The notes under the pieces are model-generated. The model was not told the origin of the DNA, ran no database searches, and worked only from the letters and a program-made list of their open reading frames with translations. Shown here piece by piece: positions 16,545-24,946 of a stretch of DNA of 64,000 nucleotides. The first letter of the stretch is position 1. The number at the start of each line of letters is the position of its first letter. Location: assembly GCF_000717055.1 (NCBI RefSeq), contig NZ_JNXI01000028.1:26527-90526 (forward strand), in the 5' to 3' direction. This stretch comes from Streptomyces iakyrus. GTDB taxonomy: Bacteria > Actinomycetota > Actinomycetes > Streptomycetales > Streptomycetaceae. A program made the translations under genes and the position numbers.

Positions 16545-17126
16545 CTAGCAGGGCCTCACGAACCAGACGGGGGTCCAGTCATAGCTCGCGACGCTGAAGG
16601 GAGCGGCCAGGGTGGTGTGGATGACGTTGCGGTTCCGGTTCTTGAACACTGCACGGGTACCGGGGGTCTGGTTGTTGTAGTAGGAGCCGTCGCCGGTCCA
16701 GTTCTGCAGCGCATAGTCCTGGCAGTGGTAAAGAGCGAGCCGGTCGCCCATGCCGAGTGTCTGGCGGAACATGCAGAAGTACGTGTAGTCGCACTCCCAT
16801 TGCGCGGCGGCCCGGCTTGCGGTGGTGGCCGACGTGTTCATCTCACGCACGTAGCGCTCGCCGGGTACGGTCACCGTCAGCCTGGCGCCATCGGCCAGGA
16901 CGATCTCGTTCGCCGAGACCTGCCGTCCGTCCTGGCGGGCGAGGTAGCGGTCCACCTTGGCTTGGAGGGCGTCGGCTTCGTCCCGGCTGAGGCCGGCAGC
17001 GTGGGCCTGTTTGCCGAAGGCCGCCGAGGTCTGTGCGGTCTCCACGGATGCCGGTCCCGCCCACCCGACGGACAGCAGGGCCAACGCCGTGGCTGCGAGG
17101 GATGCGTACCGCTTCAGGATGGACAT
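16545..17126 (-). CDS. secreted protein with peptidase inhibitor I36-like domain
   Basis: 193-residue exported protein. A Sec signal peptide (basic MSILKRY, then an Ala/Leu stretch to about residue 25) is followed by a helical, charged region (LSRDEADALQAKVDRYLARQDG) and a C-terminal Cys-containing domain beginning ECDYTYFCMF and ending with VWFVRPC, which resembles the I36 inhibitor/beta-gamma-crystallin-like proteins of Streptomyces. The ATG at 17124-17126 has AAGG ahead of it. A perfect palindrome lies 58 bases upstream (17184-17203). Target protease, if any, is unknown. Confidence 0.78.
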   Translation of the reverse strand: MSILKRYASLAATALALLSVGWAGPASVETAQTSAAFGKQAHAAGLSRDEADALQAKVDRYLARQDGRQVSANEIVLADGARLTVTVPGERYVREMNTSATTASRAAAQWECDYTYFCMFRQTLGMGDRLALYHCQDYALQNWTGDGSYYNNQTPGTRAVFKNRNRNVIHTTLAAPFSVASYDWTPVWFVRPC

Positions 17127-17183
17127 GCCTTGCCTTTCCTCAGGAAGCATGTCCGGGAACGTACCCGCCCGGGTTCCGCTGTC

Positions 17184-17203
17184 GTCCTGACACTTGTCAG
17201 GAC
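17184..17203. promoter_or_regulatory. palindrome GTCCTGACA-CT-TGTCAGGAC
   Basis: Perfect 9-bp inverted repeat with a 2-bp spacer in the divergent region between the I36-like gene and the photolyase-like gene. Its inner 16 bases, CCTGACAnnTGTCAGG, recur at 18903-18918. The form and position, 58 bases from the I36-like start, suit a dimeric repressor or activator site. Which protein binds it is unknown. Confidence 0.65.
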
Positions 17204-17377
17204 AGCGTCGCGGGCCGTCCGCCCCCGCCGTAGCGACCTGCCACCGGTCTGGAATCGCCCACCGGCACCCGAACGAGGGACGCTCGCCGGCCGACCGCAT
17301 CCGGTACCGCCCCAGCGGGCGAACCCCTCACCGTCCGCCCGTCCGCATGCCCCGCACCCCACAGAAGGCCTCCCGCC

Positions 17378-18886
17378 ATGACCACCCCCCACTGGCTCTT
17401 CGGCGACCAGCTCGGCCCGCATTTCCTCACGCCCGTCCATGGACAGGGCCCTGACCGCGCCGCACCTGTGGTGATGATCGAGGCACGGTCGGTCTTCCGG
17501 CGCAGGCGATTCCACCGCGCCAAGGCCCATCTGGTGCTCTCGGCGATGCGGCACCGTGCGGCGGAGCTGGGTGAGCGGGTGACGTACGTACGGGCGGAGA
17601 CCTACCGCGCGGGGCTGCGCCGCGCGGTGGGCGACGGAGGGGTGACCGTGTGCCATCCCACCTCGTACGCGGCGCTGCGCCTGGTGCGTTCCCTGCCGGG
17701 GGTGCGGGTGCTGCCCGCCCGCGGCTTCCTGGTCTCGCACGAGGAATTCACCGGCTGGGCCGAGGGACTCGGTGGGCGGCGGCTGCTCCAGGAGAACTTC
17801 TACCACTGGGTGCGCGAACGGCACGACCTGCTGATGGACGGTGGCCGCCCGGCCGGGGGCCGGTTCAACCACGATCACGCCAATCGCGAGCCTCCGCCGC
17901 GCGGCGCCACCGCACTGGACGTGCCGGGGCCGTACCGGCCGCGGGAGGACGACATCGACGCAGAGGTGCGTCAGGACCTCGACCGGTGGGAGCGCGAGGA
18001 CGGCGTGCGGTTCGTCGGCCGGGACGGCCCCCGCCGCTTCCCCGCCACCCGGCGCGAGGCCCTGTCGGCGCTGCGCCGCTTCGTGGCGTACCGGCTGTCC
18101 TCCTTCGGACCGTACGAGGACGCGATGCTGGCCGCCGACCCGGTGATGGCCCACAGTCTGCTGTCGTCCTCGATGAACCTGGGGCTGCTGCACCCCGCCG
18201 AGTGCGTGGAACACGCCGAGCGCGCCTGGCGGGAGGGTGGCGTCCCCGTGAACAGCGCCGAGGGGTTCGTCCGTCAGGTGGCGGGCTGGCGGGAGTACGT
18301 CTGGCAGCTGTACTGGCATTTCGGCGAGGACTACCGGAACGGCAACGCACTCGGACACACCCGGGAGTTGCCGGCCTACTTCGGCGAGCTCGACGCGGAC
18401 GCGGTCACCGCCCGCTGTCTGGCCACGGCGCTCGCCCAGGTCCGTGACACCGGATGGACGCACCACATCCCCCGCCTGATGGTGCTGGGCAGCCACGCGT
18501 TGCAGCGCGGCTGGGACCCGGGCGCCGTCACCGACTGGTTCCACCGCTGCTTCGTCGACGGCTACGACTGGGTGATGGTGCCGAACGTGGTGGGCATGTC
18601 CCAGTACGCGGACGGGGGCCGGATGACCACCAAGCCGTACACCTCCGGGGGTGCCTACATCCACCGCATGAGCGACCTGTGCGACGGCTGCGCCTTCCGG
18701 CCGGCCGACCGCACCGGCCCGCGCGCGTGCCCCTTCACCACCGGGTACTGGGCTTTTCTCCACCGGCACCGGCACCGGTTGTCCGGCAACGCCCGGATGC
18801 GGCGCGCGGTGCAGGGCCTGGACCGGCTCGGCGACCTCGACGACGTGCTGCACCAGGAGCGGCAGCGGGGCGACGGGGCACCGTGA
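17378..18886 (+). CDS. deoxyribodipyrimidine photolyase-related protein (FeS-BCP class)
   Basis: 502-residue member of the iron-sulfur bacterial cryptochrome/photolyase class (PhrB type), flavoproteins that repair (6-4) photoproducts or sense light. Cysteines at 347, 435, 438 and 451 (in TARCLAT, DLCDGC and RACPF) have the same spacing (88, 3, 13) as the four [4Fe-4S] ligands known in Agrobacterium PhrB. The N-terminal HWLFGDQLGPHF and the C-terminal GGRMTTKPYTSGGAYI segment match the class. The gene is isolated, with the CCTGACAnnTGTCAGG palindrome both upstream and just downstream. Confidence 0.88.
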   Translation: MTTPHWLFGDQLGPHFLTPVHGQGPDRAAPVVMIEARSVFRRRRFHRAKAHLVLSAMRHRAAELGERVTYVRAETYRAGLRRAVGDGGVTVCHPTSYAALRLVRSLPGVRVLPARGFLVSHEEFTGWAEGLGGRRLLQENFYHWVRERHDLLMDGGRPAGGRFNHDHANREPPPRGATALDVPGPYRPREDDIDAEVRQDLDRWEREDGVRFVGRDGPRRFPATRREALSALRRFVAYRLSSFGPYEDAMLAADPVMAHSLLSSSMNLGLLHPAECVEHAERAWREGGVPVNSAEGFVRQVAGWREYVWQLYWHFGEDYRNGNALGHTRELPAYFGELDADAVTARCLATALAQVRDTGWTHHIPRLMVLGSHALQRGWDPGAVTDWFHRCFVDGYDWVMVPNVVGMSQYADGGRMTTKPYTSGGAYIHRMSDLCDGCAFRPADRTGPRACPFTTGYWAFLHRHRHRLSGNARMRRAVQGLDRLGDLDDVLHQERQRGDGAP

Positions 18887-18902
18887 ACGGGGACGCCGTT
18901 GC

Positions 18903-18918
18903 CCTGACATCTGTCAGG
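18903..18918. promoter_or_regulatory. palindrome CCTGACA-TC-TGTCAGG
   Basis: Perfect 7-bp inverted repeat with a 2-bp spacer, the same arms as the site at 17184-17203. It lies 17 bases after the photolyase-like stop and about 100 bases before the secreted-protein gene at 19021; a TAGGGT that could be a -10 hexamer follows at 18942-18947. Confidence 0.6.
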
Positions 18919-19020
18919 ACGTTCGGCAGCCGTCCCCTCGCTAGGGTCCGGTGTCCAGAGCGGGATCCGGTAGCAGCCGTCCGGTCGACGGCCCACCGAC
19001 TCCACCACAGGGGGATCACC

Positions 19021-19407
19021 ATGAAGACTCTCACGCACAAGCTCCCGGCCCTCGTCACCGGCGTGGCACTCACCGCGCTGGCCACCGTCTTCTCCGGCAC
19101 GGCAGAGGCGGCCAATCCCTGATGGTGGGGTGATGGCGGCATGCGCATGTACTGCAACAACGTCTCGGGGGCCACGGTCTACGCCACCCCCGACACCAGC
19201 CGTCCGGTCGGCAAGATGTACTCGACCCCGAGCTGGTTCGAGTGCCGCAGGGACACCGGTGCCTACGTCGGCGGCCCGCACCCGAACCGGTGGCACTGGA
19301 CGCAGGCCGACAACGGCAAGTGGGGGTGGATGAAGGACACGGACATCTACAGCGAGACCGATCCGGTGCCGACCCACATCGGCAACGGCATCCCGCAGCC
19401 CTGCTGA
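19021..19407 (+). pseudogene. small secreted protein interrupted by an in-frame TGA after its signal peptide
   Basis: The ATG at 19021 opens a clear Sec signal peptide (MKTLTHKLPALVTG then a hydrophobic run to FSGTAEA). The frame stops with TGA at 19120-19122, then continues open in the same frame as WWGDGGMRMYCNNVSGATVYA and on to a stop at 19407. The second half has two or three Cys and SH3-like features (KMYSTPSWFEC, KWGWMKDTDIY). A single change from TGG to TGA explains the break. Without readthrough only a 33-residue peptide is made; restart at ATG 19141 would give a cytoplasmic 88-residue form. A sequencing error is possible. Confidence 0.7.
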
Positions 19408-19537
19408 CGCCGGCAGTCCGACCGGCCCCGGCCGTCTCCGAGCGTCTCACCGGCGCTCGGGGGCGGCCGAAGCGCGTCCTGGTCTTTCACCGTCGTCGCC
19501 GCGGCTCCGGCGCGGATGATGCGCACACCTCCTCCGG

Positions 19538-21190
19538 TCAATACCTGCGCCCCGCGCGCAACTCCAGCCGCTCCCCTTCGAATCGTGCACGGAAGCCGCG
19601 GTCGTGCGAGACCGCGACCACCGCCCCCCGGTACGCCGCGAGCGCGGCCTGAAGGTCCTCGACCAGGTCGGGCGCGATGTGGTTCGTCGGCTCGTCCAGT
19701 ACGAGGAGGTCCGCGGGCCGGGTGACCAGGCGTGCGATCTGGAGCCGACGTCGCTGGCCGGCGGACAGGGCTGCGACCGGGACGGAGAGGTCCTCCTCCC
19801 GGAACAGGCCCAGTGTCAGGAGCTGTTCGGCGTACTCGTCCGGCGGTCCGGGGCGCCCGGCGGCGAACGCGGCGAGCAGCGGGAGCCGTGGGGAGTGCAC
19901 GGGCAGTTCCTGCGGGAGATAGCCGATCCGGGCAGGGCGGCGTGCCGTGCCCTCGTCCGGCTCGAGGTCGCCCGCCAGGACGCGCAGCAGCGTCGTCTTG
20001 CCCGCACCGTTGTCTCCTGTGACCAGCAGGCGCTGCCCGGGCGCGATCGTCAGCGGGCCGTCCAGACGCAGCCGCTCCCCGACTCGTACGTCGTCGATCT
20101 CGGCGAGGGCTCCCTGGTCCGCGCCGTCCGCTGTCGACAGCGCCGTCGTGAAGCGGAGCGGTGCCGGGGGTGTTGTGACCGGGTGGCGCAGCAGGTGGGC
20201 CAGGCGCTCCCGCACGGAGCGCACCTGCCCGCCGAGCTTCGCCTCGCTGGAGCGGCGGTGCTTGCCGAATCCCTGCTTCGGGTCGCGGCCGGTGGTGGCG
20301 AGCCGTCTGCCCGCGGCGTCGAGCAGTTCCTCCATGCGGGCCACCTCGGCGACCCACTCCGCGTACCGCTGCTCCGCGGCGCGCCGGGCGGCGGCTTTCG
20401 CGGCGCGGTAGCCGGCCCAGCCGTCGCCGTACCGGCGCACGGTGTGTTCGTCCCGGTCGACCTCGAGGATCGTGGTGGCGATGCGTTCCAGGAAGCCGCG
20501 GTCGTGGGTGACCGCCACGACGGTGCCGCGGTGCGCGCGCAGGTGCTCCTCCAGCCAGTGCACGGCCGCCGCGTCGAGATGGTTCGTCGGTTCGTCGAGC
20601 AGCAGCAGCTCGGGGGCGGCGGCCAGGACGCAGGCGAGCGCGAGCCGCGACTGCTCACCGCCGGAGAGCGAGCCGAGCAGGCGGTCGCGGGTGACCCCGG
20701 TGAGTCCGAGTCCGTGCAGGGCGGCGTCGACGCGGGTGTCCGCCGTGTAGCCGCCGCGTTCCTCGTACGCGATCAGCAGTTCACCGTACGCGGCGAGCTC
20801 TTCGTCCGACGCGTCGGCGAGGGACTCCTCCGCTGCACGGAGCCGGCACTCCATGTCGCGCAGTTCGGTCAGGGCGAGGTCGACGGCATCCTGCACGGTG
20901 CGGGACGGATCGAGGTCGAGGGTCTGTGCGAGGTGGCCGGTGCCGCCGGGGAAGCTGACGGTGATCTCCCCGGCGTCGGGCGTTTCGGCGGCGGCGAGCA
21001 GCCGCAGCAGGGTGGATTTGCCGGCGCCGTTCTCGCCGATGACGGCGGCCTTCTCGCCCGGGCGGACGGTGAAGGAGACCTGATCGAGGATGGTCCGGGT
21101 GCCGTAGGTCTTGGTGACGTCCCTGAACGACAGCTGGGTCATGGCGGCGGGGGCGACGGTGGGCAGGGTGAAGCGGGCGCGGTCGCGCAT
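19538..21190 (-). CDS. ABC-F family ATPase (ribosome protection/antibiotic resistance type)
   Basis: Soluble ATPase with two ABC domains and no membrane part, 550 residues. Domain one has GENGAGKST, LSGGEQSR and LLLDEPTNHLD; domain two has GDNGAGKTT, LSAGQRRR and LVLDEPTNH. The linker is charged and helical (about residues 255-330), the region that reaches the peptidyl-transferase centre in ABC-F resistance proteins. I start at ATG 21188-21190 (weak GGGA upstream); ATG 21140-21142 (MTQLSF) is possible. The 5' leader has a promoter with an internal palindrome and a seven-codon leader ORF, as in drug-inducible genes of this class. Which antibiotic is unknown. Confidence 0.85.
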   Translation of the reverse strand: MRDRARFTLPTVAPAAMTQLSFRDVTKTYGTRTILDQVSFTVRPGEKAAVIGENGAGKSTLLRLLAAAETPDAGEITVSFPGGTGHLAQTLDLDPSRTVQDAVDLALTELRDMECRLRAAEESLADASDEELAAYGELLIAYEERGGYTADTRVDAALHGLGLTGVTRDRLLGSLSGGEQSRLALACVLAAAPELLLLDEPTNHLDAAAVHWLEEHLRAHRGTVVAVTHDRGFLERIATTILEVDRDEHTVRRYGDGWAGYRAAKAAARRAAEQRYAEWVAEVARMEELLDAAGRRLATTGRDPKQGFGKHRRSSEAKLGGQVRSVRERLAHLLRHPVTTPPAPLRFTTALSTADGADQGALAEIDDVRVGERLRLDGPLTIAPGQRLLVTGDNGAGKTTLLRVLAGDLEPDEGTARRPARIGYLPQELPVHSPRLPLLAAFAAGRPGPPDEYAEQLLTLGLFREEDLSVPVAALSAGQRRRLQIARLVTRPADLLVLDEPTNHIAPDLVEDLQAALAAYRGAVVAVSHDRGFRARFEGERLELRAGRRY

Positions 21191-21259
21191 ATGACGTTCC
21201 CTGGTGGCATGCGAAAGGTCTACGGGCAGCAGAAACGGCGGCATCGGCCGTGCCCGGAC

Positions 21260-21283
21260 TCAGACGAAGAAGAGGAAAGCCAT
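21260..21283 (-). CDS. possible leader peptide MAFLFFV of the ABC-F gene
   Basis: A seven-codon ORF (ATG GCT TTC CTC TTC TTC GTC, then TGA) lies about 70 bases upstream of the ABC-F start on the same strand. Its ATG lies six bases after the predicted -10 hexamer, so the transcript may start at or next to this ATG (leaderless). Short hydrophobic leader peptides upstream of ABC-F and erm resistance genes act as ribosome-stalling sensors of antibiotics. This one is inferred from position only. Confidence 0.4.
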   Translation of the reverse strand: MAFLFFV

Positions 21284-21289
21284 GCCCTC

Positions 21290-21319
21290 ACCATAACAAG
21301 ACGGACCGTCTCGCCTCAA
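21290..21319 (-). promoter_or_regulatory. promoter of the ABC-F gene with palindromic operator in the spacer
   Basis: Read on the minus strand: TTGAGG (-35, at 21314-21319), an 18-base spacer, then TATGGT (-10, at 21290-21295). The spacer contains AGACGGTCCGTCT (21299-21311), a perfect 13-base palindrome of a size used by TetR-type repressors. A repressor bound there would exclude RNA polymerase. No regulator gene is adjacent. Confidence 0.55.
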
Positions 21320-21392
21320 CCGGTTCACGAACAGGCCAGTCTCCCTCCATTGGCCGTTCCCGGCCGCTCGCACGGGCGGTTACCGTCCGGGC

Positions 21393-22769
21393 ATGGACGA
21401 GCTGACCAGGGTCATCCGTCACGCCGCCGAGCATGCCGCCGCCTATCGCCGCTCACTGCCCGGGCGGCCGGTGGCGCGCCCGGTCGACCACGCGGCCCTG
21501 CGCGCCGCCTTCTCCCGCACCCTGAACCGCTCCCCCGCCGACCCGATCGTGGTGGTCGACGAGTTGGTGGCCGCCGCCGAGACGGGACTCGTCGCGACCG
21601 CGGGACCGCGCTTCTTCGGCTTCGTCGTCGGCGGGGCGCTGCCCGCGGCCACCGCCGCGGAGATCCTCGCCGCCGGATGGGATCAGAACGCCTTCAACGC
21701 CGCACTCTCCCCCGCCGCCCTCGCCGCGGAGGAGGCGGCGGGCGCCTGGCTGAAAGACCTGCTCGGCCTCCCCGCCACGGCGTCCGCCGGGTTCGTCACC
21801 GGCGGGCAGGCGGCCAACACCGCAGGGCTGGCGGCAGCCCGGCAGCACCTGCTCACCGAGGCCGGCTGGGACGTCGCGCGCAAAGGGCTGGGCGGCGCCC
21901 CGCGCTTGCGGGTGGTCGCGGGTGAGGAGCGTCATGCCACCATCGACCGCTCGCTGCGGCTGCTGGGCCTGGGCGCCGACTGCGTCGAGACGGTCCGCAC
22001 GGACGGACGCGGCGCCCTCGACACCGAGGAGCTGCGCCGCGTGCTGGACTCCGCCCCGGACACGCCGGCGATCGTCTGCGCGCAGGCGGGAAACGTGAAC
22101 ACCGGCGCCTGCGACGACCTCCGCACCGTCTGCGATCTCGCCCACGTCCACGGCGGCTGGGTGCACGTCGACGGCGCCTTCGGCCTGTGGGCGGCCGCGA
22201 GCCCGGCGACCCGCCCGCTCGTCGACGGTGTCGGGCTGGCCGATTCCTGGGCCTGCGACGGCCATAAGTGGCTGAACGTGCCCTACGACTGCGGCTACGC
22301 CTTCTGCTCCCGCCCCGCCGTGCACGCCGATGCCCTGGCGTACACCGCGTCCTACCTCACCCGTGCCGACGGTGCTCCGGTCGGTGGCGCCGACTACACC
22401 GTCGAGTCGTCCCGCCACGCCCGCGGCTTCGCCACCTGGGCGGCGCTGCGTGAACTCGGCCGGGACGGAGTCGCCGCGCTCGTGGACCGCTGCTGCTCCC
22501 TCGCCCGCCGTTTCGCCGACGGCCTGACCGCGGCCGGCTTCGAGGTGGTGAACGACGTGACGCTCAACCAGGTCCTCGTCGGCTTCGGCGACGACGCCCG
22601 CACCGACCGCGTGGTGCAGGCCGTGCAGCACGAGGGCACCTGCTGGATGGGCGCCACCACCTGGCGCGGCCGACGGCTGATGCGCATCTCGGTCTCCGGC
22701 CACGCCACGACAGAGGCCGACATCGACCGGTCGGTCGCGGCGATCGTGCGGCTGGCGCGGGAGTCATGA
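21393..22769 (+). CDS. PLP-dependent decarboxylase (group II, aromatic/glutamate decarboxylase family)
   Basis: 458-residue fold-type I PLP enzyme. The PLP lysine is Lys 292 in DGHKWLNVPYDCG, and HVDGAFGLW carries the Asp that contacts the pyridine nitrogen. FVTGGQAANTAGL binds the phosphate group, and GNVNTGACDDL and a C-terminal RISVSGHATTEADID complete the family pattern. It is predicted to decarboxylate an amino acid; aromatic substrates are as likely as Glu or diaminobutyrate. It is divergent from the ABC-F gene, with about 200 bases between. No catabolic or transport partner is next to it. Confidence 0.85.
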   Translation: MDELTRVIRHAAEHAAAYRRSLPGRPVARPVDHAALRAAFSRTLNRSPADPIVVVDELVAAAETGLVATAGPRFFGFVVGGALPAATAAEILAAGWDQNAFNAALSPAALAAEEAAGAWLKDLLGLPATASAGFVTGGQAANTAGLAAARQHLLTEAGWDVARKGLGGAPRLRVVAGEERHATIDRSLRLLGLGADCVETVRTDGRGALDTEELRRVLDSAPDTPAIVCAQAGNVNTGACDDLRTVCDLAHVHGGWVHVDGAFGLWAAASPATRPLVDGVGLADSWACDGHKWLNVPYDCGYAFCSRPAVHADALAYTASYLTRADGAPVGGADYTVESSRHARGFATWAALRELGRDGVAALVDRCCSLARRFADGLTAAGFEVVNDVTLNQVLVGFGDDARTDRVVQAVQHEGTCWMGATTWRGRRLMRISVSGHATTEADIDRSVAAIVRLARES

Positions 22770-22933
22770 CCCCGGCCCACCTCTCTACGTCTTCGATGCC
22801 GCGAGGACCCACCCAATCGAAAAAGTGTACGTTTCACGCTGTTCCGCACTGCAAATGAGATCTAACCTCATGTACAGATGGCGGGCGATGGCCGGCCAGT
22901 CGACCACCGCCGCCTGTACGAGCGGAGGCGGAG

Positions 22934-24181
22934 ATGAAAGCGTCGATACGGCGGTCCGCGATCTTCGCGAGCGCGGCCGCTCTTGTGATAGCCGTCTGCG
23001 GTACGACGGGTACCGCCCAGGCCGAGCCGGGCGACGGTGAGCTCCAGTTCGGCTACGTCCTGCCGGAGACGGGACAGCTGGCCTACCTCGGCCCGCCGCA
23101 GATCGAGTCGCTGAAGTTCGCGATAGAGAAGATCAACGACGCGGGCGGGGTCCTGGGCAAGTCGGTGCCCGCCGTGGTCTCCAGTGACGAGGCGGGCCAG
23201 GAGGCCGTCGCGGCACAGTCGGCGGACCGGGTCCTGGCGGCCGGCGTGGACGCGGTCGTCGGCGCCGCGGCTTCCGGCATGTCGCTGGCGTTCATCGACC
23301 GGGTGACCGGTGCGGGCGTGGTGCAGTGCTCGGGGTCCAACACCGCCCCGACCTTCACCGACTACGAGGACGACGGCTTCTACTTCCGTACCGCCCCGAG
23401 CGACGCGTTGCAGGGGCCCATCCTGGCCGACGTCGTCCGCGACGACGGTCACGACCGGGTGGCCCTGGTGGCACGCGCGGACGACTACGGACGCGGCCTG
23501 ATGGAGGCCACCCGCAAGACGCTGGAGGAGCGCGGGGCGACGGTGACGCTGGCCGAGACCTACGACCCGAAGGCGACCAACTTCGACCAGGTCGTGCAGC
23601 AGATCGAGAACAGCAGGCCGGAAGCCGCCGTCGTGATCGCCTTCGAGGAGGGCACCCAGATTCTGCAGGGCATGATCGAGTCCGGACTCGGGCCCGACCA
23701 GATCGGCGTCTACGGCGCCGACGGCCTGCGCAGCGAGGAACTGCCCTCGCTCGTCGCCCCGGGCCAGCCCGAGCGGCTCTCCGGGATGAAGGGAACCGCG
23801 CCGGCCTCGGCGTCGAACGAGCAGTACGTGAAGGACCTCCAGGAATTCGCGCCGGATCTGAAGGAGCTGCAGTTCGCACCGCAGGTGTTCGACTGCGTGA
23901 CGACGATCGCGCTCGCCGCCGAGAAGGCGGAGTCCGACGATCCGGGCGACTACGTGAAGGAGATGAACGGGATCACCAAGGACGGCGACAAGTGCACCTC
24001 GTTCGCCGCCTGCAAGGAACTCCTCGCCGACGGCAGGGACATCGACTACGACGGTGTGAGCGGCCCGCTCGACTTCACCGACAAGGGCGAACCGGGCCAG
24101 GCGTCGATCGAGGTGTACGGCTACGACGACGAAGGCAAGCTCCAGACCCTGCGCACCGAGACCAGCAGGGCCGAGGACTGA
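22934..24181 (+). CDS. branched-chain amino acid-type ABC transporter substrate-binding protein
   Basis: 415-residue periplasmic-binding-type protein (LivJ/LivK, type I fold). A Sec signal peptide runs to about residue 31 (ending GTAQA); IAVC in it is not a good lipobox, so I treat the protein as secreted or weakly anchored. GYVLPETGQLAYLG opens the mature domain, and FYFRTAPSDALQG and DDYGRGL are usual motifs. The upstream 164 bases include an AT-rich stretch (about 22810-22865) that may hold the promoter. The gene converges on livF: the two stops are 22 bases apart, so the binding protein is not co-transcribed with its transporter. Confidence 0.87.
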   Translation: MKASIRRSAIFASAAALVIAVCGTTGTAQAEPGDGELQFGYVLPETGQLAYLGPPQIESLKFAIEKINDAGGVLGKSVPAVVSSDEAGQEAVAAQSADRVLAAGVDAVVGAAASGMSLAFIDRVTGAGVVQCSGSNTAPTFTDYEDDGFYFRTAPSDALQGPILADVVRDDGHDRVALVARADDYGRGLMEATRKTLEERGATVTLAETYDPKATNFDQVVQQIENSRPEAAVVIAFEEGTQILQGMIESGLGPDQIGVYGADGLRSEELPSLVAPGQPERLSGMKGTAPASASNEQYVKDLQEFAPDLKELQFAPQVFDCVTTIALAAEKAESDDPGDYVKEMNGITKDGDKCTSFAACKELLADGRDIDYDGVSGPLDFTDKGEPGQASIEVYGYDDEGKLQTLRTETSRAED

Positions 24182-24203
24182 CGGAGAGGACGGACAGCCG
24201 GCA

Positions 24204-24944
24204 TCAACGGACGCGGGCGAGAGTGCCGAGGTAGAGCTCGATCACCTTCTCGTCGTGCAGCAGGGCCGTGCCCGTGCCGGTGTACGCGTTGCGGCCCTGG
24301 TCGAGAACGTAGCCGCGGTCACAGAGTTGCAGGCACCTGCGGGCGTTCTGCTCGACCATGAGCACGGCGACGCCCGCGCTGTTGATCATCCTGCACCGGT
24401 CGAAGACGTGGTCCTGGTGCACGGGTGACAGGCCGGCCGACGGCTCGTCGAGCAGCAGCAGCTGCGGCTCCATCATCAGGGCGCGGGCCATCGCGAGCAT
24501 CTGGCGCTCGCCGCCGGACATGGCGCCGGCCTTCTGCTTGCGTCGGCCGGCCAGCAGGGGGAAGAGCTCCTCGACCGCCGCGACCCGCCGCGCCTGGTCC
24601 TTGGGCCGCAGATACACGCCCATCCGCAGGTTCTCCTCGACGGTCAGCGTGGGGAACACGTTCTGCAGCTGCGGCACGTAGCCCACGCCCCGCCGGACCA
24701 TCTCGTGCGCGGGCCGTCCGGTGACGTCCTCACCGTGCAGCCGTACGGTCCCGCCGCGTACCCGCAGCAGCCCGAAGACGGCCTTGACCAGGGTCGACTT
24801 GCCGGCGCCGTTGGGACCGATCACGCCGACCACCTCGCCCGGCCGCACCTCGACGCTGCATCCGCGCAGTACGTCGACGCCCGGCACGTAGCCGGCGACG
24901 ATCTCGTCGGCCGCCAGCACCGGCGCCTGCTCCTCCAGGGACAT
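24204..24944 (-). CDS. livF: branched-chain amino acid-type ABC transporter ATP-binding protein LivF
   Basis: 246-residue ATPase. Walker A GPNGAGKST, signature MSGGERQMLAMARALM and Walker B LLLLDEPSAGLSP; the last is typical of LivF. The ATG at 24942-24944 follows GAGGAGGGG. Last gene of the livH-livM-livG-livF unit, two bases after livG. The predicted substrate is a branched-chain amino acid, amide or urea-like compound. Confidence 0.9.
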   Translation of the reverse strand: MSLEEQAPVLAADEIVAGYVPGVDVLRGCSVEVRPGEVVGVIGPNGAGKSTLVKAVFGLLRVRGGTVRLHGEDVTGRPAHEMVRRGVGYVPQLQNVFPTLTVEENLRMGVYLRPKDQARRVAAVEELFPLLAGRRKQKAGAMSGGERQMLAMARALMMEPQLLLLDEPSAGLSPVHQDHVFDRCRMINSAGVAVLMVEQNARRCLQLCDRGYVLDQGRNAYTGTGTALLHDEKVIELYLGTLARVR

Positions 24945-24946
24945 CG

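Noticed and set aside
19120..19122. TGA as a selenocysteine codon
   Set aside because: No SECIS-like hairpin or selenoprotein family is evident, and flanking residues suggest a Trp codon changed to stop.
19604..21925. Very long plus-strand open frame (over 700 codons) opposite the ABC-F gene
   Set aside because: It is antisense to a gene with unmistakable ATPase motifs, has an Arg/Gly-rich protein without domains, and arises from GC-biased codon positions.
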